Below are positions 20,320-32,900 of a DNA stretch of 64,000 bases, one piece after another. The translations under genes and the position numbers were made by a program. How positions within the stretch are numbered: the first letter of the stretch is position 1; each line of letters begins with the position of its first letter. Origin of the DNA: Durusdinium trenchii (Eukaryota > Sar > Dinophyceae > Suessiales > Symbiodiniaceae); NCBI GenBank assembly GCA_963970005.1, contig CAXAMN010005191.1, positions 1 through 64,000 of the forward strand, given 5' to 3'. Under the pieces are notes generated by a model, which was not told the origin of the DNA, did not search any database, and saw only the letters and a program-made list of their open reading frames with translations.

Positions 20320-22479
20320 TTGCCTGCTGAGCCAAATCCAACTTCCAACAACTACCTTCGGCAGCCACTCTGTGGTAAAATACACAGTAAATCCACATAT
20401 CGGATACAATATACCACGTGTACATAATATACTACGTGTACTGACGTGTACATAATTATTCATATTCATACCTGATGACAAAGCTCATGAAAGCAAAACA
20501 TCACCGAATTCACTGCATCCACCATTTCTCAGAAATTGTGTCGGTAGCCTGTTGTCCTACAAGCACGTGCCTCAGTGGTCTCATGCAGGAAGAGCTTCTG
20601 AAAACCAACACCCTGCTGTTGCACAAATGTTCCTGCCCACAGAGCAGCAGCAAAGCTCTTCTTAAAGGAAGCTCCCCCGGCCTCGCATGATTGATATTGA
20701 CCCTGTTCCTTCCTGTCTGTCTCGCTTTCTTTCTCATCTCCCTTTGACTGAGCAGCATGACATAGTTCGGTCAAGCATGCTATGACTACGACCATGCTTT
20801 CCTTAGGTCTTGCACTGGACTCTCCGGTACTGCCAACAACAAAATGTTCGAAAGGACCGAAACAACGCCCGCAGAAAAGTTGTATAATGTTGTATATATA
20901 TAGTATACATGTACATTTAAACACGCAAAACTGAAGCACAATAGCATCAGGCAAGTGGAAAACACGCACAGATCAGCTGATTCCCTAAGACATCATACTG
21001 TTTCCATATCAAAATTGTATTGGGACAACAATGCCCAACAGCTCACACTCTGTGCTATAAAGTTGTATTGTCATTTCCCTGGGGTAGGCCTTGCTTTGTA
21101 GCTCTCCCAATATTTGACCCCAGCAGGCTCCCAACAATTCCAATCATGTCAAGGCTCTAGTCTAACTCAAACATGAAGTATTTCTGAGACCCTGTGCTAA
21201 TAGGTTCTTGTTACTGGTAGCGAGACACTTGTTTCTAATAGCTCATTGTTACTACTAGTAAGGCACTTGTTACTAGTAGCGATGCACTTGTTACTAGTAG
21301 CTTCTTGTTACTACTAGTAAGGTGTGACTTCAAGCACATGTAAGGTTCTATTGATTCCCAACAGTCCCTTGCAGCATTTGTTCTAGCCCCTATCACCCGG
21401 AGCCTTCTGAGGTGCACAGCAGCACCAGGTTCTTAGGGTCATCATTGGACACTGTCCTGGAGGGAATGACAACTAGGCCTCCAACCTGCCTTCTTTCCGG
21501 CCTTTGATTTAAATACTCAAAACGCTGTGGCGGATGCGTTTCTACAGATCAAACGAGAAGCGATTAAAAGATGGATGCGAAGCTACTTATAAACATAGAA
21601 CACAACCTCATGCAGAAAGCTTGCCACACATGTGTACCTAACATTTTGTGCTTTTGGTATCTTGTTCAGCCTTCTAATGTGCATCAACGAAAACCTTTGC
21701 AGAGGGCTCAAACTGCAATGCTACAACCCAATCAAGACAGAAGTCAATACATAATTTGAATTCCTGTTCTCCGAAACACAAGAGAGTGGATCATTGATAG
21801 TGCCACTTTCCCTGTATTTTCTCCGAGGTGGCATCCAGGACCCCTTAGTGAGTGCCCTCTGAATACTTACTGTACAAAAATCATACAAAATCAACTTTTA
21901 GTCACCAAAAGCGTATCAGAGTATCAAGAGCATGCCTGAATGACTTCGGCATCATAGCAAAGCATTTTCTCTGCTGATTATTTTGGGTTTGGCATGGACT
22001 AGGTGTCTTGCCTTGAGCAACCAAAGCCTTCAGCCAGCCACATCACTCAAATTGCTTGCAAGTGGCTGGTAGTTGTAGGCTTCTCCACAGAATTCCACTG
22101 TGCCATCCTGGATAATACTGCACACTCCACACTATGATAGAGGTGCAGTCGTGCGCTCAGTGGACTCAACTTCGTTCGCTAGACTGGACAAAGGCCCAAC
22201 CAGTCCAAACAGCAAAGTAGCCATCCAAATGATGAAGCGAAGCGATGAAGTTGCAGTACTTTGCACAAGAAGGCTACAAGACGTCTACAAAACGTCCTCA
22301 TGAACGGGCAGGAAGGTTGTTTGGAACCTGGAGTGACAAGGACTGAATACGGAGTGCCAAGCCAGCTGGCAAAAGTGATGTAAAACTGACAGGGTTCTAC
22401 ACGATTGGCAGTGTGTAAAGCTGACACCAACTGAATAAGCCAGCAACGGGTTCGACAAGTACAGTATATACTTCTATAC
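20320..22479. other. No gene recognised
   Basis: Open minus frames at 20529-20758 (Lys/Glu-rich) and 22330-22400 could be exons, but I cannot support either. Contains TA-rich microsatellites and the CTAGTAGC cluster at 21195-21325. Confidence 0.35.
21195..21325. repeat. CTAGTAGC-family repeat cluster
   Basis: Five or more units of TTGTTACTAGTAGC, with spacers GATGCACTT and TTCTTG and inverted ACTACTAGTAAGG forms. Confidence 0.8.
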
Positions 22480-24038
22480 CCTTTGAAAGGTCCTCTGCTA
22501 TTTTGGCAAGTGAGGTGTAGCCTGAAGATTGAAACCCGACACCTGTATTAATATAGCGAGGATAGTTCTAATGCTACAAACCGCCGGCAATGAGTACAAG
22601 CACTTCTGCCTTCCGCCGCTGATCTATGTCTGCCGACTATACACCCTTTTCAAAGTTAGCAAGTCCTGTTGACAGTCAAGCCTGTCGAACACACTGAGTG
22701 CACACATCCCATAATCAACTTCAATTGCAAAAAAGGTTTGGACAGCAAGCGTTTGCTGCGACTATGGCTATGGCCTGATGCTGATTTCTTGATCCGCGTC
22801 TGCATGCAGTGCAGTATCAGCGGGGACACCTGTATCTCGTCTTGCTAGCTGCTGGAGGAAAACTGACATGTTCTTGCAAATCCAAACTTAAAACACCTAC
22901 CTGCTGGTTTGTAAAACCCGACCCATCAATACAATTGTATATATGCAATGGTATCACCATTCAGAATATCCTCCCCATCCCCATCACCCCAAGCATCATA
23001 AAACCTTCAATACAAGCGCAATTTGAATATGTAGAAAGTGTGCATGTGTATCTCTACTAGTCTGTATATATGTATACATATCTGTCCTGCATAGCCACCA
23101 TACTGATGGATCTGCTCCAAATATTCTCGCAACGAAATTGGCTTCAGCTCCTGGAATCCCACAACAAACGCGGGGTAAGTCCATCACGACCTGGGTGGGT
23201 AGAGGAGGTGCGTAAGTACAAGGGTTAAGAAACAAGCTATGTTGCATTATGTATTGAGTATATATCTTGCAAATATGCGCATTATGTGCATAAATCGGGC
23301 ATACAGTAATTGTACGCATTATATATATATATATATGTGCTCCTGGCTTATCGACGCAAACTTGTGTAGGGCAGGAGCTTCCTTGAAGAAGTGCTAGCAA
23401 TAGTCATTTCGCTTCTAGATGTACACGGAAACTTACCGTTCTTGGTTCTGGGTCCTTCTCTTTACCAGTCACCAGCACAGTGACATCTTTTGCTGCGACT
23501 TTTCCCAGCCTCGCGCAAAGCTGGAGTCTCGCCGTTACTACTAAACACAGGAATTGTTTCTTCACATATACAAGAAATGTATAGAAATGTCTGTACACTA
23601 GGTTACGTTGCCCACTGTCCAGCACATACCGTGGACTAGACGTTGGACTGTCCCAGCATTTTCCAGCAAGCAGACTCTTCAATCATCTAGGAAGCCCAAG
23701 AAACATCACGAGGTGACAAAACATGATAGAATGCAGTAGATACTGTAAATTAGAAAGTCAACTGGGTTGGAGTCACGTAAAAACACATGTTCAACCTGAA
23801 ATGGTGCCTAGGAAGCCCGCAAAATGCGCAACCAGTACACCTAGCTATCTGCGGGGTCAATGGGAAAAAGCATCCTTTGCTGACTAACACAAACACTGCG
23901 TCATTGTGAAGACTGTAGTGCCATTCTTGGTGAGTAGCACTCACACCTCTCGTTCCAATTGGAGCCGCGCACAGTGTAAAGCGTCTTTCCAGAGCGCTCC
24001 ACAAGCCTGAAGGCCGGGTACGATTCAATATCATCCAT
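22480..24038 (-). CDS. Exon cluster of an unrecognised gene
   Basis: Several minus-strand exons have clear borders and coding-like content. 23947-24038 starts with an ATG (MDDIESYPAFRLVERSGKTL) and ends GAGAG|GTGTGA. 23437-23520 (LCARLGKVAAKDVTVLVTGK...) ends with a strong ACG|GTAAGT donor. About 23088-23150 encodes ELKPISLREYLEQIHQYGG. About 22585-22620 has RRKAEVLVLIAGG. 22480-22521 encodes GYTSLAKIAEDLSKG between CTTCAG and GGTATA. The order fits one minus-strand gene, but several exons are missing because not all phases join. The start at 24038 follows directly on a TA run, so that ATG may be chance. I do not recognise the family. Confidence 0.4.
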
Positions 24039-24040
24039 TG

Positions 24041-24064
24041 TGTATATATATATATATATATTAA
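24041..24064. repeat. TA microsatellite
   Basis: Uninterrupted TA dinucleotides. Confidence 0.9.
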
Positions 24065-24459
24065 TGCAATAGGACCGTGCCTACATTGTATACATCAATT
24101 CACCAAACATCTTCATGCAACGGAGAAGAGGCAAATTCTTTGAACGACAAAGGGTCTGATCAAATCTAACAACCCAAGTGCACTTCACGAACCATTGGAA
24201 AGACGGGAAGCGGACTCCCGATCCCTGGGAAGGGAAGTGAGTAAAGAAAGACTCCTCTCAAATGAGAATGACGAAAACAAAGAGAACACCTCCAGTTGTC
24301 TCACATAGCTGCAGTTATATAGACTTTGATGCACAGCTGGGTTGATTCCTACACCTCCGTGTAATTTGACATCTGCTACGGTATGATTTGGACAAACCAC
24401 ACCTAGCATATACTTACTCATGGACCTGAATAGCAGGAGTAGCAAACAAATAATGTAAC

Positions 24460-24484
24460 AAAGAGAGAGAGAGAGAGAGAGAGA
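24460..24484. repeat. GA microsatellite
   Basis: Uninterrupted GA dinucleotides. Confidence 0.9.
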
Positions 24485-25238
24485 AACTTGTGTCCTTCAA
24501 GCATCTTGCACCAAGCAATGTGGCTTAGAGATCAAATCTGGCAGAGATGTTCATTTTGCATCTTGCACGCTGCGCCGCAATCTGCACTGCAATCCACCAT
24601 GGCCGTGGCCTGGAGTCCGTGATGTTCGGCCCGAAGCAGCTCAGGCCCTTAGGGCCAGCTGAGCGTGTGCAGTCATCCCAGGAGATGGCCTCACCATGAT
24701 CAAGGAAAATTAAATGTTCCACGACGGCTTACCAATAACCGAGCAAGATGACCGTGTTACCTTTCGATCTTTGCACATACACTCACATGTCACATGTTGG
24801 TATATGTTCCACGAAAACGGTGACAGTACGTCTCTACGAGTCTTTGAGAGTTCAGGGACCTACTCCTTGTCCGGTGCCTTGCAGCCATACTTTGCATAGA
24901 TCCCTCCTGCATCCTGACCTTGGTACATGGACATGATGATATGACCGTTTATTCAAGTAATTATGTTTTGAGTGCTCTTATCATCTACGTGGGAGATTTA
25001 AGTCTCTGATGCATTCTGAGGCCAGGACATGTCTGGTTGATAGTAGCCATAAGCTCATCTGTGCGAGGTGGAGGTGCAGCCTCTCCTCAGAATGGTAAGA
25101 TTTCTGAAGGATGAGAACTTGTCCAGATTCAGCTCTGCATTTCACTTGCTGCCACGTGCCACATGCAAGCACCATGGGTAAAAAACAACAAATCTGAAAT
25201 GTACCAGTTTCTGTAATCTAGGAAGCCACACCGGCCAC

Positions 25239-25892
25239 CAGCAGGAAGCTTGGCGCAGAGGTCAAGTCAATTTGCTCCGAGTCTTGGAGTGGGCTTACTC
25301 CGTTCAGCAGGAAAAGCTGGAGGGAGACATCCTCCACAATAAGTGATATGAATTTCTCAGAATGTAACAAGCGCAGCAGTATTGAAACATGCAAGCAAGC
25401 ATTCTCCATGATCTTACATCCAAATGCACACCTGATAGCATCACAAAGTCGCATCGTACATCCTTGTACCATGAGCTTCTCTTTCACGAAAGACCAAAAC
25501 AAATTGATTGTCTCCTTGTAGGAAGGCCACTGCTTGCGGAAGCGGTCCTTCCTTAGTAGGTGGCATCAAGTGATGGTTGAATGCTGCCAATGATGCCAAT
25601 GATTGGACTTTTTTGAAACTTTGAACTCTTGAGCGTGCTTTCGCTTTTCATTAATGTATTTCAAGTTTTCTAGCGATTTATTTAGTGTCGTTACATGATG
25701 TTACATGTTAATATGCTATCTGTCCATTATACAAGAAAGACTGTGTGGATCCGAGCACTCTGAAAGGTGTGACATGGATGCGACAAGTCTCAGGTCCAAA
25801 GCTGTCGAGCCGGGTAAGAGCTTGATCTCGACCGACTCACCGGAGACTAAAGACACAGGAACAAGTGTGTACTCAGCACCGCCGGGCGCCAT
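25239..25892 (-). CDS. Ubiquitin-like-domain protein, first two exons
   Basis: Exon 25785-25892 opens with ATG and encodes MAPGGAEYTLVPVSLVSGES and VEIKLLPGSTALDLRL, the first two strands and start of the helix of a ubiquitin-like fold, then CTT|GTCGCA. Exon 25239-25316 encodes LFLLNGVSPLQDSEQIDL and TSAPSFLL, like the later strands of the same fold, and ends CTG|GTGGCC. The middle of the fold must lie in an exon between them that I did not find. Dinoflagellates have many proteins that start with such a domain and continue into repeats. What follows here is not clear; the exons at 22.5-24.0 kb may belong to it. Confidence 0.45.
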
Positions 25893-26021
25893 GGCGCAAC
25901 TATGACCAGGGCGAGCGGAATGCAACTTCAAACCAACAAGCCACAGAAATGCCAGAAGTTGATGGCAAAATATTGACCATGCGATGCGATGGCAACATCG
26001 ATGAACGCTTTTCACAGCTGT

Positions 26022-26135
26022 GAAACAGTTGCTGCGCCTTCATGAAAGTTTGGCAAATGCCGACGTAGGGCTGGTCGCACTGCATCTGGGAACCATTCCT
26101 GGTCCGAAGCAATTCCAATCAACGTTTGGATTGGC
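26022..26135 (-). CDS. Possible exon next to the retrotransposon insertion
   Basis: The minus frame reads IGIASDQEWFPDAVRPALRR then HLPNFHEGAATVSQ, followed by a possible GT donor (CACAGCT|GTGAAA). It has coding-like content but no recognised family. It ends about 140 bases from the retrotransposon border, so the insertion would be in an intron or just upstream of a gene on the same strand. Confidence 0.35.
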
Positions 26136-26267
26136 TCTTCAGTCTGGAACTCTGGAACCCTCGCTCAGAAAAGTCTAAATTTGTTTGACACAGCATACCG
26201 CTCATACTTCCTCGGCAAGCCAGCCGTAGTTCATCTCTGGTCTTAAAGTACATATATTACATACACA

Positions 26268-26272
26268 TATTA
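26268..26272. repeat. Target-site duplication, left (TATTA)
   Basis: TATTA directly precedes the left LTR and recurs at 45619-45623 after the right LTR. Five base pairs is the usual size for Ty1/copia integrases. Confidence 0.9.
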
Positions 26273-26447
26273 TGCGAGTGGATCTTAATCAGCGAAGTTT
26301 GAAGCTATCACTGACGGTCCATAAGCGGCGTAGCGTCGGAACGGAAGCCGCACCTTTTCTAGTCGCTTGATCCTTGAGCCAAAGTACATATGGTATATAT
26401 ATATATGTACAAGTTGCACTGTACGTGTCGCTGCACTTCCATTCGCA
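26273..26447 (-). repeat. 3' LTR (175 bp)
   Basis: TG...CA ends with an imperfect 9-bp terminal inverted repeat. It contains an (AT)6 run followed, in element sense, by the spliced-leader-like 22-mer. Very short for an element of this size. Confidence 0.95.
26373..26394 (-). promoter_or_regulatory. Spliced-leader-like 22-mer in the 3' LTR
   Basis: Second copy of the sequence described at 45546-45567; identical in both LTRs. Confidence 0.65.
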
Positions 26448-26453
26448 CCCCCC
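26448..26453 (-). promoter_or_regulatory. Polypurine tract
   Basis: On the element strand GGGGGG directly abuts the TG of the 3' LTR, where plus-strand DNA synthesis is primed. It is short and preceded by CAT, so the tract is six bases. Confidence 0.75.
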
Positions 26454-26966
26454 ATGTGAACGGTAACAATATGTTCCGATCACACACGAAAATTTAGGGA
26501 TGTAAGTGCTACAAAGAAATTGTATGATTTGCCGCGAGACTCATATGAGGCTCATACTACGAAACATGCTGGACTAAAGCGGACTTTTACATATAAAGTG
26601 TGCAACTATGGCTCAGAACCTATGAAAAAAATCGAATTGAACAAGTGAGACAGTCACGAGGCCTCGCTCAGTATCCACTCAAAAGAGCATCGCTTTGATG
26701 TAGATCCGAACTGGTGACTTCCACGTAGATGTCACATCGGCAACTGACTTCACACTTCTCAACAGATGTAGGTTTTAATTTGGATACACTTACAGAACGG
26801 CAAGTCGGAGAGACAGTCGGTGATTGTCTTCCTTCCATTATGCTCATGGTATCAAATCAGATTGACGATTTGCAATGATACACTTACAGCGTTTCAGGTC
26901 AGATAGACATCCGGTGAATGACTTCCTCCCTGGTTTGCATGGTATCCTCATAGTCGTTCAAAGAAA
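26454..26966 (-). other. Retrotransposon 3' non-coding region
   Basis: 513 bases between the ORF2 stop and the polypurine tract. Two degenerate copies of a block of about 95 bases, each starting near ACACTTACAG (about 26788 and 26880) and holding a GGTGATTGTCTTCC-like segment, lie next to ORF2. Confidence 0.7.
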
Positions 26967-29900
26967 TCACCACTGGTGATAACCTCTCCTTCCACGATGA
27001 TCCCAGCTGCCCTGAGCATCCCACCGATCATCTTCTCCTTTCTTGGACTTTCCCTTGGACTTGCTCTTTCCCTTTCCCTTTTCAGAAGGTTGAGGTACTT
27101 CGCGATGTTCTTGCGTTAGCGCCGGCCTCCAAGATGTTCCAGATTGGCCTCCTCCTTTGGAATGTCCTCGGGATGATGAAGAAGTTGTACCTTCTGCTGC
27201 ATGTGTGTTGGCGGCAAGATCTTCCTGCAAAGCTTGCTCGAACACATCGGTAGCACTGGATGGTGATTTATCATGTGGTCTGGCTTTTAGAACAGCCTTC
27301 GCCTTGTTCTCCTCTGTTGATGAGGGCCCGAAACTCTTAGGTGCTGTTGAAGGTTTTGGCTCCTCACTTGGTGCTGACGACGGCTTGGCCTCGGCTCTGG
27401 GTGTAGATGCTGGCTTTGCCTCAGCTCTTGACGAAGATGCTGTTTTCGCTTCAGACTTAGTCGTTGATGTTGACTTAGCTGTTGCCTTGGCTGCCTGCTT
27501 CTTCTTGCCCTGAATCTCCTTGGCCCTATCTCCAAAGCCTAGACGATTGGTAAGAGCTTGAACATGCTTATGTTCTACCACGCTCATCCATCTCTCTGTA
27601 TGTCCAACGTTGGGGTTTCTGGCCATTGACTCTATGACTTCCTGAGCTTGTGGGGGTAACCTGATCTCATGTTGATCAATGATCAACAGAATAGACTTCT
27701 CCCACTTGCTCTTCATTCTCGAGTACATGATGTCCAGAGGATCGATCACCTTGTGGTTGGGTGATGTAACGTCGGTTCTAAAGTAAGAATATGTCCGACA
27801 ACCATAAATCGCATGGATGCACTTCTGTACCAATTCAGTCATTGCGCTGGCTTTCTTCGCTTTCAACTCCTCAAGCTGGGCATCAGTCAAGTTGGTGGAG
27901 TGTTCGAAGTTGCCATATTCCTCCTTGAAGGATTGCGGAGTATGACCAAATGATAGGATCATGAGTGCCACCTTGCAAATGAACTGCTCTCCTCTGAATC
28001 GGTGCCAGGCCTCCTCAGTTGTAATATTGTTGTCGTTGGCAAAGATTAACATCATCTCATCTGTTGGATCCAATGGTCTCCCATCGTCATCGATTTCAGT
28101 GGAATCTCCTGTACCGAACTTGCTTATCACATCCAGACGCTTCTTTTTCCAATTTGCTTTGAAGTCGGTAAGGCTGGTGCAATAGTAGCTCTTGTACATC
28201 AGGGAGATCATGCTCAGCACACATTTGACCACATACCTATCCATCAAACCCGATGCTTTCACGGAGACGTCCTGACAGTAGGCTCTCTCTTGATGCGCAT
28301 AGATTCGAGGTTCCGGTACTCGACAATAGATGGGGAGATCCTCGTTGTCTTTTCCTTCTTCGGGATTGAACTCGGTCGCTCCATGCTGCGCATAGTATCC
28401 CGGTTCATCACGATCTGTCGGTCGATTCGTCTCCAGATGTAAGTCGTCGGTGACGTCTTCATCCTCGGGCTCACCATCTTGGCGTTTCTTCCCCTCATAT
28501 TGTTGTGTGCTCCTCTGGATCTCGATGATCATATTTCGTTCGTCTTCATCTTCTAGATCAGAATCACGACCGTAGTCGATCTCGTCCTCATTGAAAGATG
28601 GGGTCTCGACATTGTCACTCTTGAAGTTTTCTGCACCATCAGACGGTTTGGAAGGATCTAAATTGTCCATGTCCTCGTCGTCGTCAGCTGCTTCAGTTTG
28701 AGCGATGTCTTCTTCCCAAGCCCTTCTGATCTCGTCCATAGTGGCCTGGTCCAAAGTATCTTGAACATCATCTTCAGGCTCCTTCTCTTCCTTCTTTTCC
28801 TCTTCATCGTCGGTCACAAGATCAACGGGTGAATCGGAAATGACAGTGTTGCGAATACCACACGAGAGTAGCCTGCCTTGACAAGATAGACACACGGACA
28901 AAGATGAAGAAGTCAAATGCATACATGATGGACACAAAATGTTGCCATCCACGTTGCGATATCCTTCACATGTTCTGGAGATGATTTCGTCCCAAGTTTC
29001 CTCACTGATGGAATCCTCGATCAGCTCTCCATTGTCATCGAATTTTACTTCATCAACAAGGGACACGAGCTTTTGGACGTTGTCATCTGTCGCCGAGGCT
29101 GACTTCGTGACTTCGTCGGCTCTCTCGAGGATGGTATGCTTCTGAGCAACCCAAAGTCCATGACGTGCCGCTAAAACAACTTGCTCTCCAGTACTTCCCA
29201 GCAGGAGTCTCCTCCATGCCTGAACGTGGTCGTCCCAATACCAAGCACCTCGTACACATCTCCATGGAACTTCTCTAAAAACAACAGTGTAGGAATTCTC
29301 CGAAATTCTTCCCCCAAGCTTCCTCAAAGTCATGATTGGAACATAAAGGCATACGGGCATTCCCACTCTTGGCCATCTTGATCTCAGAATCTTTGATGAT
29401 CGATCATCCCACGGCGCAAAGTGGTTGAAGAAAACACTACCTCTATATCCCTCCATTCCACCAGGGACAATTCCTAGTTTCATGATTGACTCAATATTGG
29501 AAAGCGATGTCATGTGAAAGCTTCCTCCAAGCTGCATTGCCACATTCTCTGGAATGAGATGTGAAGTCCACACAGGATATATTGACACATCCTCTTCAAG
29601 AACAGTCTCTCTTCCAGAATTGTGAGAGGCAACAGCTCGAATTGCACAAGGAACGATCCAACGTTCATGCTTCAGAAATGACGGTGCGTCTGCGCCGTAA
29701 AACATGAGGTTTGCCCAGTATTGCCTTTCCTCTTCGAGTGAGACATCCTCCTTTGAGATGCGAATGGCGGCAATCTGATAGCGTACTCTGTTCTGCAACT
29801 TCTTTGCATGCCACATCGCCTTGCATAAATATTGGTATCGCTCTGTCTTGGTATCTTGCTCACGTTGAGTGCCTGAGATAGTACTGATATTGACACCATC

Positions 29901-32900
29901 GTTGAAGACATGATCATATTCCAGGATCTCATCGATGTTCACCCATCCACCCTCATTGCACTTCGGGGACACATGTGGTTTTCGACCGCGGTGCGATTGA
30001 ATCCCATTATGCTTTCCCACTCCATGCCTGAGTAGTCTATTGAGTCTATGGCTAATCTCGCTGACCCACTGACTCTCCTCGCTGGACTTGTCGATGCGAA
30101 TTGCTGGGTTCATCTTTGGTGGATCCGTGAAAGTTGCATCTCTCTTCGGTCCATTCCAGTACTCCACATAGAATGTAACTCCATACTGTGGAATTATCTC
30201 GATGTTTCCTCTATCGCAAGCCACCTCAATCTGCCGATATCCATCCTTTTGAAATTGTTGTGGGTCAGGAGCAAGGTCCTTCACTTTGGGCATCTTTATT
30301 CCGAGTGCTGCAGCCTCCTGAATAAGTGCATCAAGTTCCCTCTTTCCATCGGGACCTGATCTATCAACCCTGTGATTTGCGACCTTGTATTCTCCTCCTT
30401 CTTTGTCATCGGCAATGTCAAAGAGGTCGACGGGCTCTTTGAATCTGGTGACGAAACTGGCGTTCCCAAAGGCCTTCTTGGTTGCCTCGACCGCTTTCGC
30501 GTATTCCTCTTTTGCAGAGTCTGACGGATGTGGTCTACCTTTGGCTCTCGGAGAGTAAGGTGGTACCTTACTTCCTAGTTCCGGCTCTTCTTCGGGAAGT
30601 TCAATATCTTCATCATCCACATCCATGTAGTCCTCGTCTTCGACGTCTTTGGATGACTTTGCTTTCCTCTTTCGGTTTTCAACATCACGTCGGATGATTG
30701 CCTTGTCGTCCTCGGTGAAGCACTTGCGCATAGTGTCCTCCATGTAAGAAAATGATTTCATCAACTCGTTCTTCTTCTCAGTGTCGGGACAAATAGCCAG
30801 GTGATGTTGGTTTGAACCACAACAATAGCACACCATTTGGCTCTCTGCGCGTGCTCTGACCCTTCTGAGGTTGTCATAGGCGGATTTCCAGCTGGAAGCG
30901 GTTGCTGTACCTTGTCCACTGCGCTTGGCAGCTCTTTTCCGTTCCTCAGTATCTGGATTCGATGTCGGGTAGTGTGACCATGTTTTCGTCGGAGATACTG
31001 AACGACCTTCCCCTTCCTTGTAGTCTTGCGGATCAAGCTCAGGCGTAGGTGGTTCAGGCTCCTCGACTCCTGGAGTGGTACTCGCAGGGTCGGCTTCGCC
31101 ATCCTTCATCTCTACATCAGGCTCTTCCGTAGACGTTCTTTTGGGCTCTGGGGCTATGGCCAGTCGTACCATTCTCCTGAACTCTGGTCTGGTAGCATAC
31201 CTGGACATGACGGCATCGATACAGGCTCGTTCGTCAGCTGTAACATGGAGCCCTGAAGGTTTGTTCCTCTTGGTGTTGTCGTTGATTGATTTTCGGCTCG
31301 CTGCATAGAAGTGAAGAAAAGACATTTCTATACCTCTTCTGCATTCATTGATCTGAGCCCAATCCTCGAACAGCGTGTCTTTGAAGATGCCGGCCAGCTC
31401 GAGAACACCAGTCCAAAACTCCATGATATCGCCCGCAAGCTCAGAATTTGTAACAGTCCTATATTCATTCAACGAGAAGACGTCCTGGTACTCCTTGTGC
31501 GTGAAGAAATATTGGATGTAGTCGTGGTACGCCACATTCCCATAGTCCATATACGCTCGGAAGCCATAGTCTTCACTGCCTGGATCATAGTCTCGGTGGA
31601 TGAAAAGAGTGGATCCCTTCCCTTGGGTACAGTACTGTTCCACAAGTTCCGACGGAGCTCTGATTCCACCATGATGCGAAATAGCTTTCAATGCTCCTTG
31701 AATCCAAGGCGGATTCTTCCTGGATAGCATCATCGCACCCTCGACCATGAATTCACGGAGATTCTGCGCTGGATACAAACGGTTCCATTCAGCATTCTTC
31801 TCCCAAAGGACTCTAACTCTCACTGCAGTTTCCCAGATGCTTTCTCTTTCTTGTTGAATCGTGGGAGTGCCGCTGTGAACACACCAAAAGTTGAAGTTGC
31901 AATTCACACAACGGCTTCTATTGTCTGTGTGTGTGTTCCAATCCTCGGATGCATCATATTTGTTGCAATTTTCACAAAGATATGGTGCGGCATCTGCAGT
32001 GGCTTTGCAATTCTCAACTCTCCGATTTCCCGTCATCCAATATTCCATCCTGTCCTCCTCAGGCTCCGGATCTTTCAGAACGAATCTGATGTCCCTCCAT
32101 TCGGTGCCTTGACTGAAGCTCCCACCAACAGTATGCTTCGTGCTGGTCTTCTTCGGTTGCCCATCACTTGCCGACATTGCAACGTTCAAGTACCTGTCGA
32201 AGTTGTCCTGAGAAATTGGGACCTGGATCTCGTCCTCTGCCATGTTGTTCAAAGCACTGACATGAACTTTATTCATTGAACACAATAGGATGACCCTTTC
32301 TCTCGTGAGTTGTTTCTCCATCACAGCCCAAATCTTGTTCTTGTCGCTGCCTGTGATATAGTTCGCACTGGGAGCACCTGCAACTGAATACATAGCTTTC
32401 CAGGCACGTGACGATTTGGTGGCCAAGGCACCACTTCGTCTCACTTGGTCTACAATGTCGGTGACAATGTGACTGTGATCATATCTTGCTGGCCCGAAGA
32501 ACTTTGAATCTGGCTGGATGTTCACTAACACTGGAGTAGTCAGGAGCTGCCCGATCGAATGGACCTTCTCAGCCAACTTCCTTGAGAACTCTTTGAATGT
32601 CGCCTCGGTCAACCTCAGTGTGCTGCCGTTCGGAAACATACAATGAAGACACAGCCAGATGTGGACGGTTGTACCGTCCCCTTGATCTTGTCCATGTTCT
32701 TCCAAGAAAGCGACTACTCTATCAAGAATGTCCAGGATGTCTTGGTGCCTTTCTCCCTTAACTTGGAATACACAGCAATTTTCGAATGCCATCTCAGTTC
32801 GGATACCGTACTGCATCGTCGTGACTTTCTTTGACGAACTTGCTCTAGTCACATAGTCAAGGTCTGTCACAAGAATGGTGTGTCCGGTACCGACTCCTCT

